NCBI GenBank assembly: GCA_030429495.1
Contig: JAUIFH010000002.1
Coordinates: 186,001-250,000, forward strand
DNA length: 64,000 bases
Source: Alphaproteobacteria bacterium
GTDB taxonomy: Bacteria > Pseudomonadota > Alphaproteobacteria > Rhodobacterales > Rhodobacteraceae
Direction: 5' to 3'
Below are positions 7,584 to 16,837 of the stretch, in pieces. The position numbers and the translations under genes were made by a program. Position 1 is the first letter of the stretch. Each line of letters opens with the position of its first letter. Under the pieces are notes generated by a model. It did not search any database and had not been told where the DNA came from. It worked only from the letters and a program-made list of their open reading frames with translations.

Positions 7584-8215
7584 CGGCGCGAAAGGATGGC
7601 AAAGGCCCAGCCGGCGAGGAAACCGCCGAGATGGGTTTCCCAGGCCAGCTGTCCGTCAAGGGCGACCCAAAGGACCGCATTCAGCGCGACGAGCCACAGG
7701 ATCGAGCGGAAGACAGGCGCTTTCGCTAGACCCATACGGGCGCGTACCGACAGGTCATGCGCCAGATATGCGCCCGCAAGGCCGAAGAGCGCGCCGGACG
7801 CACCGACCATGGGCGCATCCCGCGGCCCCAGAAGGCCGAACCCGGCCGCCCCCCCGATCAGCGATACCGCGTAGAGCAGGGCGAAGCGCCGCTGATCGAG
7901 CCATCGGAGGAGCGGACGGGAAAGGGAAAACAGCGCCACCATATTGACGGCGAGATGCATGACCCCGGCGTGGAGGAACCCGTAGGTCGCGAACATCAGC
8001 CATGGCTGCAGGCGGTAGTTCGGTCGCCAGTCATGCAGCAAGCCGGCCCAAAACCCCGCATATTGATAGGTGAGCGCGCGCCAGTAGGGGCTTCCCCAAA
8101 GGCCAAGGTCGGCCCCGGCAAGCACCAGTTCGGGCAACAGGTAAAGCGCAAGGATCGCCCATATTACCGCAGCGGCACGCTGCCCAGACGAGGCATCAGG
8201 GGGCCGGCGCATCAT
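7580..8215 (-). CDS. Rhomboid-family intramembrane serine protease
   Basis: A 211-residue membrane protein with six or more helices. It has the rhomboid hallmarks: the catalytic serine in GASGALFGLAGAYL, the catalytic histidine in THLGGFLAGW near the C-terminus, and HAGVMHLAVNM in the second helix supplying the oxyanion-hole residues. Start chosen at the first of two adjacent ATGs (8215). It lies 52 bp behind the exosortase gene on the same strand, so both are probably one transcript. Whether it processes the same anchored proteins as the exosortase (as rhombosortases do for GlyGly-CTERM proteins) is speculation. Confidence 0.87.
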   Translation of the reverse strand: MMRRPPDASSGQRAAAVIWAILALYLLPELVLAGADLGLWGSPYWRALTYQYAGFWAGLLHDWRPNYRLQPWLMFATYGFLHAGVMHLAVNMVALFSLSRPLLRWLDQRRFALLYAVSLIGGAAGFGLLGPRDAPMVGASGALFGLAGAYLAHDLSVRARMGLAKAPVFRSILWLVALNAVLWVALDGQLAWETHLGGFLAGWAFAILSRR

Positions 8216-8267
8216 GCCGCGAACCCCGCACCGCTCAGGCATCCGAACTCCGGGGGGCGCATCCCGC

Positions 8268-9869
8268 TCAGAATGGTACGAAACGCGGCAGCGAGGGCAG
8301 GCTGTGCCGCATGAATTCGAGCAGCCGCGCTTCCGCGTCGGCTTCGGTCTCGTTCGCGCTGATCGGCGTCACGTAACGCACCAGCGCGCCATCGGTCCGG
8401 CCGAGCGTGAGGCTGTCGTGGAGAACGCTAAGCTTGGCGTGAACGTCGTTGGACAGGCGTTTGCCACGTCCTTCGAACCAGTAGTAGACGATCTGCCGCG
8501 CCAGCCCCTTCTGGATCACCGCCCGGATCGCCGTGAAGCGGCCATAACCGACCTCGGTCATGTCTACTGGCACCTCGGTCAGCGAAAACACTTCCCAGCC
8601 GCCAGTCGGAAGGCAGACTTCGGGCGAATGGATGCCCTGACCTTCGGTCTGCTTGTTGTAGTAGGCCACGAAGAAATTGACGATGTCGTCCTCTCCGGGC
8701 CGCTGATAGAACGCATTGAGGTAGTCGTCCGCCGCGAGTACGCGGGCCACGTCGGGCTCCAGCCCGACCGTGTAGCTTTGCCACCCTTCGATTTCCCGCG
8801 GGAAGAGGATGAGCGGATCGCGCTCTGTCGGCGCGGCGGGCGGGGCGGGCAGCGTCTGCCACGCGAGCGAGGCAGCCGCCGTCAACAGCACCGCACCCAG
8901 CAGCGCCGGGGTCGCTCGGATCGCGAATATCCGGGCGAGGATCGTGCCGAAGCCTTCGAAATCAAGGTCGATTGCGTCGGCCAAGGGCATCGGGCTTGGC
9001 GTCAGGCGCTGGAGCCCGATCGCCATGGCGAAGAGGATCAGGACACAGATGATGAAGATCACCCAGCCTTCGAAGAAGTGCAGGAAGCCCTCGGCCTGCT
9101 CGATCCCGTAGCGGTCGACGAGGACCCCGATCACGCCGATGCGGACGGAGTTCATCAGCACGGTCAGCGGCGCGGCGGAGAGCAGGAGCACCAGCTTGTG
9201 CCACAGCGGGCCGCGATAGAGGATCGCGAAAAGGTAAGAGAAGCTGAGGATCGGGAAAAGGTAGCGCAGGCCGGAACACGCCTCGGCCACCTGAAGCTTG
9301 TAGACCCCAAGGTCGATCACGTTGCCTTCGAGATAGACCGCAACGCCCATCAGGCTGACAAACCAGACGCCGATCGCTGAAGACACCCATTGCAGGAAGA
9401 TCGTGAGCTTCCAGTAAAGGATCTGCGGCAGCGGCAGCATGAAGACGAGGTGCACGACCGGCAGCATGTGGCGCCGTCCGCGATCCCAGCCGAACACCGT
9501 CAGCACCACGCCCCCCACCCAGATGATCATCGCATAGGTCACGATGTCGGGCACGCGCATGAGATTGCCGAGTGCCGCGACCGCGAGGGCAAGCGCCACA
9601 ACCGCGAGCCCGGGCCAGCGGAGCCGCGCGGCGGAATCGGGCGACGGCATCCGGCGCAGCTCGCGCAGGAACAGGTAGAGCGATACGAGCGGGATCAGCG
9701 GGCCGTGGCTGTATTCGGCCGTTGACCATGCCTGGGCAAGCGACACGAAGCCGATCCAGAAGATCGGCACCGATGCCGCGAGGAGCGCGGCAAACAAGGC
9801 GAAACCGGCCGGGTTGAGGCCACCCGCGCCTGTAGCTGTGGGCCGGTCTGAGTGGATCGAATGCGTCAT
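8268..9869 (-). CDS. xrtD: Exosortase (XrtD-like) with EpsI domain
   Basis: A 533-residue membrane protein. The N-terminal part (about 1-300) is an exosortase with the three catalytic residues visible: Cys198 in EACSGLRYL, Arg243 in NSVRIGV and His264 in HFFEG. After a further transmembrane segment, the C-terminal part (about 365-533) is an EpsI/DUF3485 domain with [13 protein letters not shown] combined exosortase-EpsI protein together with a VPLPA-type substrate (19297-19965) points to exosortase D. It cleaves and re-anchors CTERM proteins during export with the polysaccharide. The ATG at 9869 is used; a longer TTG start at 9905 is less likely. Confidence 0.88.
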   Translation of the reverse strand: MTHSIHSDRPTATGAGGLNPAGFALFAALLAASVPIFWIGFVSLAQAWSTAEYSHGPLIPLVSLYLFLRELRRMPSPDSAARLRWPGLAVVALALAVAALGNLMRVPDIVTYAMIIWVGGVVLTVFGWDRGRRHMLPVVHLVFMLPLPQILYWKLTIFLQWVSSAIGVWFVSLMGVAVYLEGNVIDLGVYKLQVAEACSGLRYLFPILSFSYLFAILYRGPLWHKLVLLLSAAPLTVLMNSVRIGVIGVLVDRYGIEQAEGFLHFFEGWVIFIICVLILFAMAIGLQRLTPSPMPLADAIDLDFEGFGTILARIFAIRATPALLGAVLLTAAASLAWQTLPAPPAAPTERDPLILFPREIEGWQSYTVGLEPDVARVLAADDYLNAFYQRPGEDDIVNFFVAYYNKQTEGQGIHSPEVCLPTGGWEVFSLTEVPVDMTEVGYGRFTAIRAVIQKGLARQIVYYWFEGRGKRLSNDVHAKLSVLHDSLTLGRTDGALVRYVTPISANETEADAEARLLEFMRHSLPSLPRFVPF

Positions 9870-10013
9870 CTTGCGGCGGTTCCGGGATCGGTCGGTCGGT
9901 GCCAAGCTAGGTGAAAATGCAGCGTAGCACGACCGGTTTCCCTATTCGTGCGGCTACCGGCATACGACGTCATGCGCCTGCGCCGCCAGTCGCGCCCGTT
10001 CCGGCGGTTTGGT

Positions 10014-11417
10014 TCAGGGGCGGAAACTGAATGTCCGGTCCAGCGTCAGGAAGACCGAGTTCGAGTCGGCCTCGCCCGCGACGCGGGAATCGGACCGCTT
10101 GCGGAGGCGGACGCCGCCGGTCAGGTTCCAGTCCTGTGTCACCGCACGCGAATAAGAGGCCCGCAGCGTCGTGCGTTCGATCGTCGGTGCGGTGCCGCCT
10201 GCATCGGCGCTTTCGGTCTTGCCCCAGTTGAGCGCGACGTCGATGCGTGACAAGCTGTCGATCTCATAGCCGTATCCGAGCGAGACGCGGGTATCGAGGA
10301 TATCCTCGCTCGCCGCGTTGGTAGAGACGTCACGCCGGACGGTCAGGTTGAAATCGCTCGACTGGAGCGACCGGTTGAAAGCAATCGCCGCATTGAGGTT
10401 GGTGTCGCCAAGCGGGGTCCGCGTCGCGCCGACGGCGGCCGAGAGCGATCCAAGCGGCAGTTGCAGGTCGCGGCCGAAGCGGAGCGATGTACGGGTGCCA
10501 TTCTGGTTCACCACGGAATCGAGCGAGCCGAAGATCTTGCCGTTGGAAAGCGTCCGGGTCAGCGTCAGTGCGCCGTTGGTACCGGTCCGGTCCGTGCTGC
10601 CGCCGGTCGTGTCTGTTTCCACACGCGTCCGACCGATCTTGGCATCAAGCAGAAGAACAGGCGTGATCTCGTAGGTTGCACCGACTGCGTAGTCGAGCGT
10701 CTTACGCTCGGTCTGCAAAGCGTCTTCGGCATCATACAGCTTCAGCCCGCTGCTGAGACGCACGGTGGCGACAGGAGAGACTTTCATCGAAACCGTGGCA
10801 TCGATGGCGTCGGTCGTGGTGTCGAACAGGCGGGTTACGTTGATCGGGTCGATCCCGGCATACTGCTTCTCGTCATGCGACGCGGTGATCGTGAAACCGA
10901 GCGGCGCGTTGATGCCCGTCTCATAGGTCAGCGCGGCGTTGCGCACGGTCAGCGTACCGCCGTTGTCAACGAGGCTTCCGACTAGCTGTTCCTCATCCTC
11001 GACCTGGAACGGGTCAAGGAATTCACGGTCAACGTGTCGATAGCGCCCGCTGGCGGTCAGCCGGCTGTTCGCACTTTCGATCTTGTAGCTCAGGCGTAGG
11101 TTCGGATCCTCGAACCCAGAAGCAGTCCGTCCCGGGATTTCGGCATAGCGATAGACGCCGGTGGCGTTGAGGCGGAATTCCTGCGTGCCGGTGATGCTGG
11201 ACAGGTCGAACGTAAAAAGGTTGTCCAGAATGGTCGAGTTTCCGGGCGAAACCGGGTCGAGCCCGAAGTTGTCGTCAAACGACAGGTCCGACTTGACGCC
11301 GATATCGATCTGAAGACCACCACCCGTGCCGGCGCCCGCCTGCGGGAGCGCGACAACCGGCCACATCGCCGTCAGCGCTGCGGCTGCCGCGATCCGTTTT
11401 TTCCTGCTCGTCCCCAC
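10014..11417 (-). CDS. Outer-membrane beta-barrel protein of the EPS locus
   Basis: A 467-residue protein with an N-terminal signal peptide (MGTSRKKRIAAAAALTAMWP, cleavage probably before the GTGGG segment). It is then mostly alternating short beta strands with Asp/Asn-rich turns and ends in FSFRP, close to the terminal aromatic rule for outer-membrane barrels. Such barrels (BBP2 or PEP-CTERM-associated type) regularly sit beside wza-like genes in exosortase loci and may guide polymer secretion. The start is a GTG at 11417 after AGGCGGAAAAG. It lies 38 bp behind the Wza-like gene, same strand. Assignment is by composition and context rather than a catalytic motif. Confidence 0.75.
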   Translation of the reverse strand: MGTSRKKRIAAAAALTAMWPVVALPQAGAGTGGGLQIDIGVKSDLSFDDNFGLDPVSPGNSTILDNLFTFDLSSITGTQEFRLNATGVYRYAEIPGRTASGFEDPNLRLSYKIESANSRLTASGRYRHVDREFLDPFQVEDEEQLVGSLVDNGGTLTVRNAALTYETGINAPLGFTITASHDEKQYAGIDPINVTRLFDTTTDAIDATVSMKVSPVATVRLSSGLKLYDAEDALQTERKTLDYAVGATYEITPVLLLDAKIGRTRVETDTTGGSTDRTGTNGALTLTRTLSNGKIFGSLDSVVNQNGTRTSLRFGRDLQLPLGSLSAAVGATRTPLGDTNLNAAIAFNRSLQSSDFNLTVRRDVSTNAASEDILDTRVSLGYGYEIDSLSRIDVALNWGKTESADAGGTAPTIERTTLRASYSRAVTQDWNLTGGVRLRKRSDSRVAGEADSNSVFLTLDRTFSFRP

Positions 11418-11455
11418 CTTTTCCGCCTTTTATCGTTGCCTGTGGTTTCCGGAGA

Positions 11456-12091
11456 TCACTCAAACAGTTTTCGCTCGGGCACGACGATGGTGTCGCCCTC
11501 ACGAAGTACGATCACCGGCGCTTTAGCACCGTTTTGCACGGCTTTATAGTTGTAACGGTAGACGATCTCGGTGCCGGTCTTCGGGTCCGGCCGGCGCAGT
11601 TGAATGCGCTTGGTCGCGGCAAAGCGCGTCAGACCGCCGGTTTCGGCCAGGAATTGCAGCAGCGTGGTGCCGCGGTCGACGTCGAGCTTGCCCTGATTGT
11701 TCACCTCGCCGACCGCGTAGATCGCGATCGTCCCGTAGGTGCCGACATTGGCTGCAACCGCCTGAGCCTGCGCCGCGTTGACGGCCGTCGTCGTCGGGTT
11801 GAGCTGCCCGACCGACAGGAACACCGTCGGGGGCGATGCGAAGTTCGGCGCGAGCGCGGTCGAGATTGCGCTGCGCAGCGCGTCGATGCTGCGGCCGTTC
11901 GCGCGGACGGTACCGACCAGCGGCAGGCTGACATTCCCGTCCGGAAGGACGAGAAGGCTGCGGTTGAGGCTGGGGTCCTCCAGGACTTCCATCTGGAGCA
12001 CATCGCCCGACTGGATGCGGTAGCTGCTTTGCGCCAGAGCGGCCGGCGCGAGAAGGACGGCCAGCAAAAGGCCCAAGACGGTTCTGAACAT
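11456..12091 (-). CDS. Polysaccharide export protein (Wza-like)
   Basis: A 211-residue protein with signal peptide MFRTVLGLLLAVLLAPAALA, then a polysaccharide-export domain (YRIQSGDVLQMEVLEDPSLNRSL, VLPDGNVSLPLVGTV) and one SLBB-type domain (YAVGEVNNQGKLDVDRGTTL, ending in VVPERKLFE). These proteins form the periplasmic/outer-membrane channel for polymer export. There is no lipobox cysteine after the signal, unlike E. coli Wza, and the protein is shorter, as is common in exosortase loci. ATG 12091 follows GGGTGACAAA; a TTG at 12103 is possible. Confidence 0.86.
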   Translation of the reverse strand: MFRTVLGLLLAVLLAPAALAQSSYRIQSGDVLQMEVLEDPSLNRSLLVLPDGNVSLPLVGTVRANGRSIDALRSAISTALAPNFASPPTVFLSVGQLNPTTTAVNAAQAQAVAANVGTYGTIAIYAVGEVNNQGKLDVDRGTTLLQFLAETGGLTRFAATKRIQLRRPDPKTGTEIVYRYNYKAVQNGAKAPVIVLREGDTIVVPERKLFE

Positions 12092-12226
12092 TTTGTCACC
12101 CAATCAAACGCTGTTCCGAACAAGATTACGGCGGATCAGCACCAAATCAAACCTTTAACTTCCAAAGCTCAGGCGCCGAAGCAGGCTGAACCCGGCGAAG
12201 TGTCAACAAAGCAACATGCCCCGACG

Positions 12227-14677
12227 TCAGTTCCCGATCGCGATGCCCTCGGCCTCGAGCTGGGCGAGTTGGTCCCGCGTAGTCGTAACGAAAGGCCGCG
12301 AATCGTCCGGTCCGGCCAGTGCGAGGGCCTTTTGAAATTGGGCTGCGGCCTCTGATTTCCGCCCGACCGCGAGGTAGGCCATGGCAAGGTGATATTGTAC
12401 GACGGGATCGTCGCCCAATCCGGTCGAGGCCTTTTCGAGATCGCGGATCGCCTCGTCATGGCGGCCGCGCAGATGGGCAATCCAGCCATACGTGTCCTGG
12501 TAAGGCGCGACGGGACTGTTTCGCAACCTGCGGGCAATAACCTCGGCCCGCGCGATACTGTCCGGATCGGATCGATGATTCGAAAGAAGGCTGGCAAGAT
12601 TGTTGGCGATGATCGGGTTCGCGCTGTTGGCCGTGTACAACGTCTCGTAGATCGCGATTGCGCCGTCATAGTCGCCGTTCCGTTCAAGCAGACCCGCCTT
12701 GGCCCATTGAAGTTCGGCCGAATCCGGCAATGCGGCGATGCCCTGTTCGACAATGCCGGTGGCCTCTTCAATACGCGCAGGGTCGGCCGCGACAAGCCGT
12801 GCAAGGGCCATCCATGCGGGTTGAAGCTGTTGATCTTGCTCGACAAGTTGGCGATACACGGTCTCCGCGCCGGGCGCGTCTCCAGCCAGGGCGCGGACGG
12901 TAGCGTCGATGAAGCGGATGTCGCGGTCCTCTGGGGCCCGGGCAAGAAGCGTCGCGGAATAAGCCAGCGCCTTGTCGTTCGCTCCGGCGTCAAGATGGGT
13001 GCGTAGGATGGCGATCTGGGCGGCCAGTCCCCCGGCACCATCGTCCACGAGTTTCTGGAGGTAGTCGATTGCTTGGTCCGTATCCTCCTGGTTGAGCAGG
13101 CTAGTCGCGCGGATGTTCTGTGCGGCGCGGCGCGCCTCGGTGCCGCCGGTGGCCTCCAGCGCTACGGCGACAGCTTCGGCGCGGGGCCAGTCCTGCACAT
13201 GCAGGTAGATGTCGCCCAGCGGAACCAGAAGCGCGGGATTGCCCGGAGAGAGGCGCAGCGCGTCGATCAGGACGCCTTCGGCCGGAATGAACCGGTCCTC
13301 GCGGGCGAGGAACTGCGCATAGCGCAGCGACTCCGCCGGGGCACGGTTGGCTGCCGCCACGGCAAGGGCCAGCGTCTCGCGTACGAGGTCGTAGTTGCCG
13401 TCACGCTCATAGGCCTGCGCCATCAGTGTCAGGATTCCCGCGTCTCGTGGGTTCTGGTCGAGCGCGCGGCGCAGGATCGCGATGGCATCGCCGACGGAAT
13501 CGTCGAGAATCAGCCAACCGGCCTTGAGCTTGAGCGCTTCGACTTCGCCGGCATCCTCGGAGAGCACCTCCTCCACCAGCGCCCGCGCGCCGACATCGTT
13601 GCCGGTGATCGACAGCATCTTGGCCAGCGCGACCTTGCTGTTGCGGCGCTCGTGCGAGGGCGGCGCGCCGTCGAGCAGGGCGCGCATGTTGGCGATCGCC
13701 TCGTCCCGGCGGCCGAGGTCGAAGATGAAGGCCGCATGGGCGGCACGGTAGGCGGCGATATCCGGTGCCGCCGCGATCACACGTTCAAGCTCCGCCACCG
13801 CGACGTCCTGGCCGCGCTGTTCCGCGAGGAAGCCGACAAGCGCGAAGACGTCGTCCTGATCGGGTTGCGCGGAGGCGACACGCACACGCAGGAAACCCTC
13901 GGCCTTGTCGAGTTCGCTGCGTGCGACGTACCAGCGCACGAGCGTCGTTGCCATTTCCGGCGCTTCGGGGAACCGTTCGACCATATCCTTCAGCCCGGCC
14001 TCGACGGCGGCCTCGTCGCCGCGCGCCGCGTGTACCGAAAGGCGCTGCGCCAGAAGCGTGCGATCGTTGGGTGAAAGCGCAAGCGCCGAATCCAGTTCGC
14101 GCAGGGCGTCGCCATAGTCCTCGGCGCGGATATGGTCGTCGATGATGACGCGGCGCAGCAGCAGGTTGTCGGGCAGCGTCTCGCGCATCGCGCGCGCGTC
14201 TGCCGACGAGGCGACAAGCGCCGAGACATCGTTTTCCGCTAGCGCCCGGCCATAGTCGGCGGCGATGCGGATTGCCTGAAGCCCGGTATCGCCGGGCGCG
14301 AGTTCCAATGCCGTGGCGGCAAAGCGGCCGGCCGTGTCCCAATCGCTGCCGTCGGCGGCGATTTCCGCAAGCGCACGCGCGGCGTCAAGGTCGTCAGGAT
14401 ACTGTTCCGCAAGACGAAGATACTGCGAGAACGCCTCGCGCAGACGACCGCGCTTCCGCTCCGCCTCGGCGTAGGTGCGCCGCGCGTCCTTGTGCCCGCC
14501 GTTCAGCTTGAAGACGTTGCGAAACTCCACAAGGGCGCGGTCGACATCGCCTGCCGCGAGGTATTCAAGCCCCGACTGGTAGTGTTTTTCGGCACGTTCC
14601 TCTGACGAATCGCAGGCGCTTAGTGCCGCGATGCAGGCAGAAAGGACAATTGCGGTCAGGACCCTGCTTGTGGCCAT
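12227..14677 (-). CDS. prsT: PrsT-like TPR-repeat lipoprotein
   Basis: An 816-residue lipoprotein with lipobox LSAC ending at Cys22, then repeated 34-residue helical pairs to the end (for example YLAAGDVDRALVEFRNVFKL, YPDDLDAARALAEIA, DPVVQYHLAMAYLAVGR). Length and architecture match the PEP-CTERM-system TPR lipoprotein PrsT, found almost only with exosortases and believed to be a periplasmic scaffold for assembly. The ATG has GAGGAATTTG upstream. It is transcribed toward the Wza-like gene, 135 bp away, and lies downstream of the sugar transferase gene on the same strand. Confidence 0.87.
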   Translation of the reverse strand: MATSRVLTAIVLSACIAALSACDSSEERAEKHYQSGLEYLAAGDVDRALVEFRNVFKLNGGHKDARRTYAEAERKRGRLREAFSQYLRLAEQYPDDLDAARALAEIAADGSDWDTAGRFAATALELAPGDTGLQAIRIAADYGRALAENDVSALVASSADARAMRETLPDNLLLRRVIIDDHIRAEDYGDALRELDSALALSPNDRTLLAQRLSVHAARGDEAAVEAGLKDMVERFPEAPEMATTLVRWYVARSELDKAEGFLRVRVASAQPDQDDVFALVGFLAEQRGQDVAVAELERVIAAAPDIAAYRAAHAAFIFDLGRRDEAIANMRALLDGAPPSHERRNSKVALAKMLSITGNDVGARALVEEVLSEDAGEVEALKLKAGWLILDDSVGDAIAILRRALDQNPRDAGILTLMAQAYERDGNYDLVRETLALAVAAANRAPAESLRYAQFLAREDRFIPAEGVLIDALRLSPGNPALLVPLGDIYLHVQDWPRAEAVAVALEATGGTEARRAAQNIRATSLLNQEDTDQAIDYLQKLVDDGAGGLAAQIAILRTHLDAGANDKALAYSATLLARAPEDRDIRFIDATVRALAGDAPGAETVYRQLVEQDQQLQPAWMALARLVAADPARIEEATGIVEQGIAALPDSAELQWAKAGLLERNGDYDGAIAIYETLYTANSANPIIANNLASLLSNHRSDPDSIARAEVIARRLRNSPVAPYQDTYGWIAHLRGRHDEAIRDLEKASTGLGDDPVVQYHLAMAYLAVGRKSEAAAQFQKALALAGPDDSRPFVTTTRDQLAQLEAEGIAIGN

Positions 14678-14780
14678 TCAAATTCCTCGTGGTGTAGCGG
14701 AACCTTCCCTGCGGGAAACGCAGGGCAACTGGCACGCGAGCGAAGGGGGAATTGTTCCCGTAAACCTCGGATTGGTCAAT

Positions 14781-15470
14781 TCAGTATCCGGTTCCGCGCA
14801 GGACGACGCGAACCGTCGCGACAAGAAGCTTTATGTCAGTCGGAAACGACAGATCCTCGTGATACCGGGTGTCGAACTCCACGCGCTGCTTGAATTCGCT
14901 CTCGTTGCGGACCGATACCTGCCAGGGGCCGGTGATACCGGGGCGCAGCGCATAGTAGGCGACGCCGGAATACAATGCCCGCTGGTTCGGCATCATCGGG
15001 CGCGGCCCGACAAGCGACATGTCACCGATGAGCACATTCCAGAGCTGCGGGAGTTCATCGAGAGAGGTCTTGCGCAGGAACCGCCCCACCGGCGTAATCC
15101 GCGGATCCCGCTTGAGTTTTTGCGTGCCGTTCCATTCAAGCCGCGCCTCGGGGTTGCGGGACAGGTAATCCTCCAGAAGCTTGTCGGCGTCCGGCACCAT
15201 CGTGCGCAGCTTCAGCATGCGGAACGTGCGTCCGCCGCGCCCGACGCGGTCATTCCAATAGAAGGGCGACGATCCGTCCAGCGCGACGAGAACCGCAAGG
15301 ATCAGGATGATCGGAAGCACGATGACGCCCGACAGAAGTACGGCGACAACATCGAGGAAGCGTTTGAAGAAATTGCGATAGAGGCCGGACCGTGACGCCA
15401 TTGTCACAAGGTCAACCGGTGCGCCTGACATACCGAGATCATCTGAAATATCATTAATCCGAAGCGTCAT
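14781..15470 (-). CDS. Initiating sugar transferase (polyisoprenyl-phosphate hexose-1-P transferase)
   Basis: A 229-residue bacterial sugar transferase. After a short N-terminal extension there is one membrane-inserted helix (FKRFLDVVAVLLSGVIVLP). The catalytic domain follows with PFYWNDRVGRGGRTF, MLKLRTM, TSLDELPQLWNVL and DMSLVGPRP. These enzymes load the first sugar phosphate onto undecaprenyl phosphate and so start the repeat unit. It lacks the N-terminal four-helix and CoA-binding region of WcaJ-type proteins, so it is the short PglC-like form. The ATG at 15470 is one option; the ATG for MSGAPVD further in is another. The gene precedes prsT. Confidence 0.88.
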   Translation of the reverse strand: MTLRINDISDDLGMSGAPVDLVTMASRSGLYRNFFKRFLDVVAVLLSGVIVLPIILILAVLVALDGSSPFYWNDRVGRGGRTFRMLKLRTMVPDADKLLEDYLSRNPEARLEWNGTQKLKRDPRITPVGRFLRKTSLDELPQLWNVLIGDMSLVGPRPMMPNQRALYSGVAYYALRPGITGPWQVSVRNESEFKQRVEFDTRYHEDLSFPTDIKLLVATVRVVLRGTGY

Positions 15471-15946
15471 GCGCAAGCCCAACACCGAACATGCAAACAA
15501 TTTCGGACGAACCAAGGTCCACCCGACCCCTCACCACCACGATTCCGGCGCCACCCGGCACCGCACACTATTTTCTTACCACCATTGGCCCAAATGCGGA
15601 ATCAACAATTCTGGCGGGTCTGCTTTTCCTGCCCCTTCCCGCCGGAATGCCGCGGCTTCGCCAGTAGCGCTGCCCGAGTTGCGTAGCATTCGGCGCAATT
15701 CTGTTTCCAAATCGTCTACAGTATCCATCTGCCCCCGGATTGTGCCTCGCCGGACCCGCGCAGCCAAAGTCATGCGAGACTTCGATTCGATCTGCGTATA
15801 GTGGTTTTCGCGAGCAGGGATTGAATGAAGCCAATAAGTCGCCGAAATTGTATCATCATTTAATGACAGGGTTTGGAGCCGGACGGGACAGGCCGAAGAA
15901 GCGGAGAGACCCCGAGGGCATGAGGCGTTGATGTGATGGATTGCGG
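15471..15946. other. Intergenic region between divergent EPS operons
   Basis: This 476-bp stretch separates the leftward sugar-transferase operon from the rightward ATPase operon. It includes the small open frame described next. The right part (15,820-15,870) is AT-rich compared with its surroundings and probably carries the rightward promoter, but I could not assign -35/-10 elements with proper spacing. No RNA gene was seen. Confidence 0.4.
15576..15728 (-). CDS. Possible 50-residue protein
   Basis: ATG at 15728 with GGGGGC six bases upstream opens a frame of 50 codons starting MDTVDDLETELRRMLRNSG and ending LIPHLGQWW. The predicted protein begins with an acidic amphipathic helix and has no signal or membrane segment. 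No family is recognised. It lies 105 bp upstream of the sugar transferase gene on the same strand and could be the first gene of that operon. In such GC-rich DNA a frame of this size may be chance, so the call rests only on the start site and position. Confidence 0.3.
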   Translation of the reverse strand: MDTVDDLETELRRMLRNSGSATGEAAAFRREGAGKADPPELLIPHLGQWW

Positions 15947-16837
15947 ATGAACAAGATCGTGGAAACCGATACCAACGAAGGCAACACCGTCGGCTTCTAC
16001 ATGGACTTCTACGGGTTCCGCGAGCGTCCGTTCACGCTCGTGCCCGATCCCGATTTCCTGTTCTGGTCCGCGCAGCACCGGCGCGCCTACTCCGTGCTTG
16101 AATTCGGAATCCTGAGCCGTGCGCCGATCACGCTGGTGACCGGCGGCGTCGGTTGCGGCAAGACCACGCTTCTGCGCGAACTGCTGCGGCAATTCGGGTC
16201 GCGTGTGACGGTCGGCCTTATCTCCAACGCACAGGGCGGGCGGGGGGAGCTAATCCAGTGGGTTCTCAACTCGCTCGGCATTCCGTTCGACACCAATGCG
16301 GGTTACGTCCCGCTGTTCCAGAAGCTTCAGGACTACCTGATCGAGGAATATGCCTCAGGGCGGCGCGTCGTGCTGATCTTCGACGAGGCGCAAAACTTGT
16401 CACGAGAGAGCCTGGAAGAGCTTCGGATGCTCACCAACATCAACTCCGGCAAGGACGAGGTCATCCAGCTCGTGCTGGTCGGACAGCCCGAACTGCGCGA
16501 CATGGTTCTCGATCCGTCGCTGCGCCAGCTCGCCCAGCGCATCGCGGCGAGCTTCCACCTCATGCCGCTTGACGAAGGCGCGGTAATCGAACTGATCGCG
16601 CATCGCCTGAAGGCCGCAGGCGGATCGGGCAAGGAAGTGACGCTCCCGGCGGCGCGCATGATCTATCGGGTCACGCACGGTGTGCCGCGTCTGATCAATC
16701 AACTCTGCGACATGGCATTGCTCTATGGCTGGAGCATGGATAACCACCATGTCGATGAACATGTCGTGCAATCGGTGCTCGACGACGGGGTGTTCTTTGC
16801 GGCGCAGATCGCGGCGGAGGAAGCGAAGCAGTCATGA
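15947..16837 (+). CDS. Exosortase-associated AAA ATPase (ExeA-like)
   Basis: A 296-residue ATPase of the type found in exosortase/PEP-CTERM loci and related to ExeA. The start motif FYGFRERPFTLVPDPDFLFW is typical. Walker A is GGVGCGKTT (about residues 66-74), Walker B VVLIFDEAQNL, followed by a sensor region (LVLVGQPELRD) and a C-terminal lid (GVPRLINQLCDMALLYG). It probably powers or regulates polymer export or the chain-length machinery. ATG 15947 is used; the family usually begins where the inner ATG at 16001 lies, so the true start may be there. Its last codon overlaps the next start as ATGA. Confidence 0.86.
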   Translation: MNKIVETDTNEGNTVGFYMDFYGFRERPFTLVPDPDFLFWSAQHRRAYSVLEFGILSRAPITLVTGGVGCGKTTLLRELLRQFGSRVTVGLISNAQGGRGELIQWVLNSLGIPFDTNAGYVPLFQKLQDYLIEEYASGRRVVLIFDEAQNLSRESLEELRMLTNINSGKDEVIQLVLVGQPELRDMVLDPSLRQLAQRIAASFHLMPLDEGAVIELIAHRLKAAGGSGKEVTLPAARMIYRVTHGVPRLINQLCDMALLYGWSMDNHHVDEHVVQSVLDDGVFFAAQIAAEEAKQS

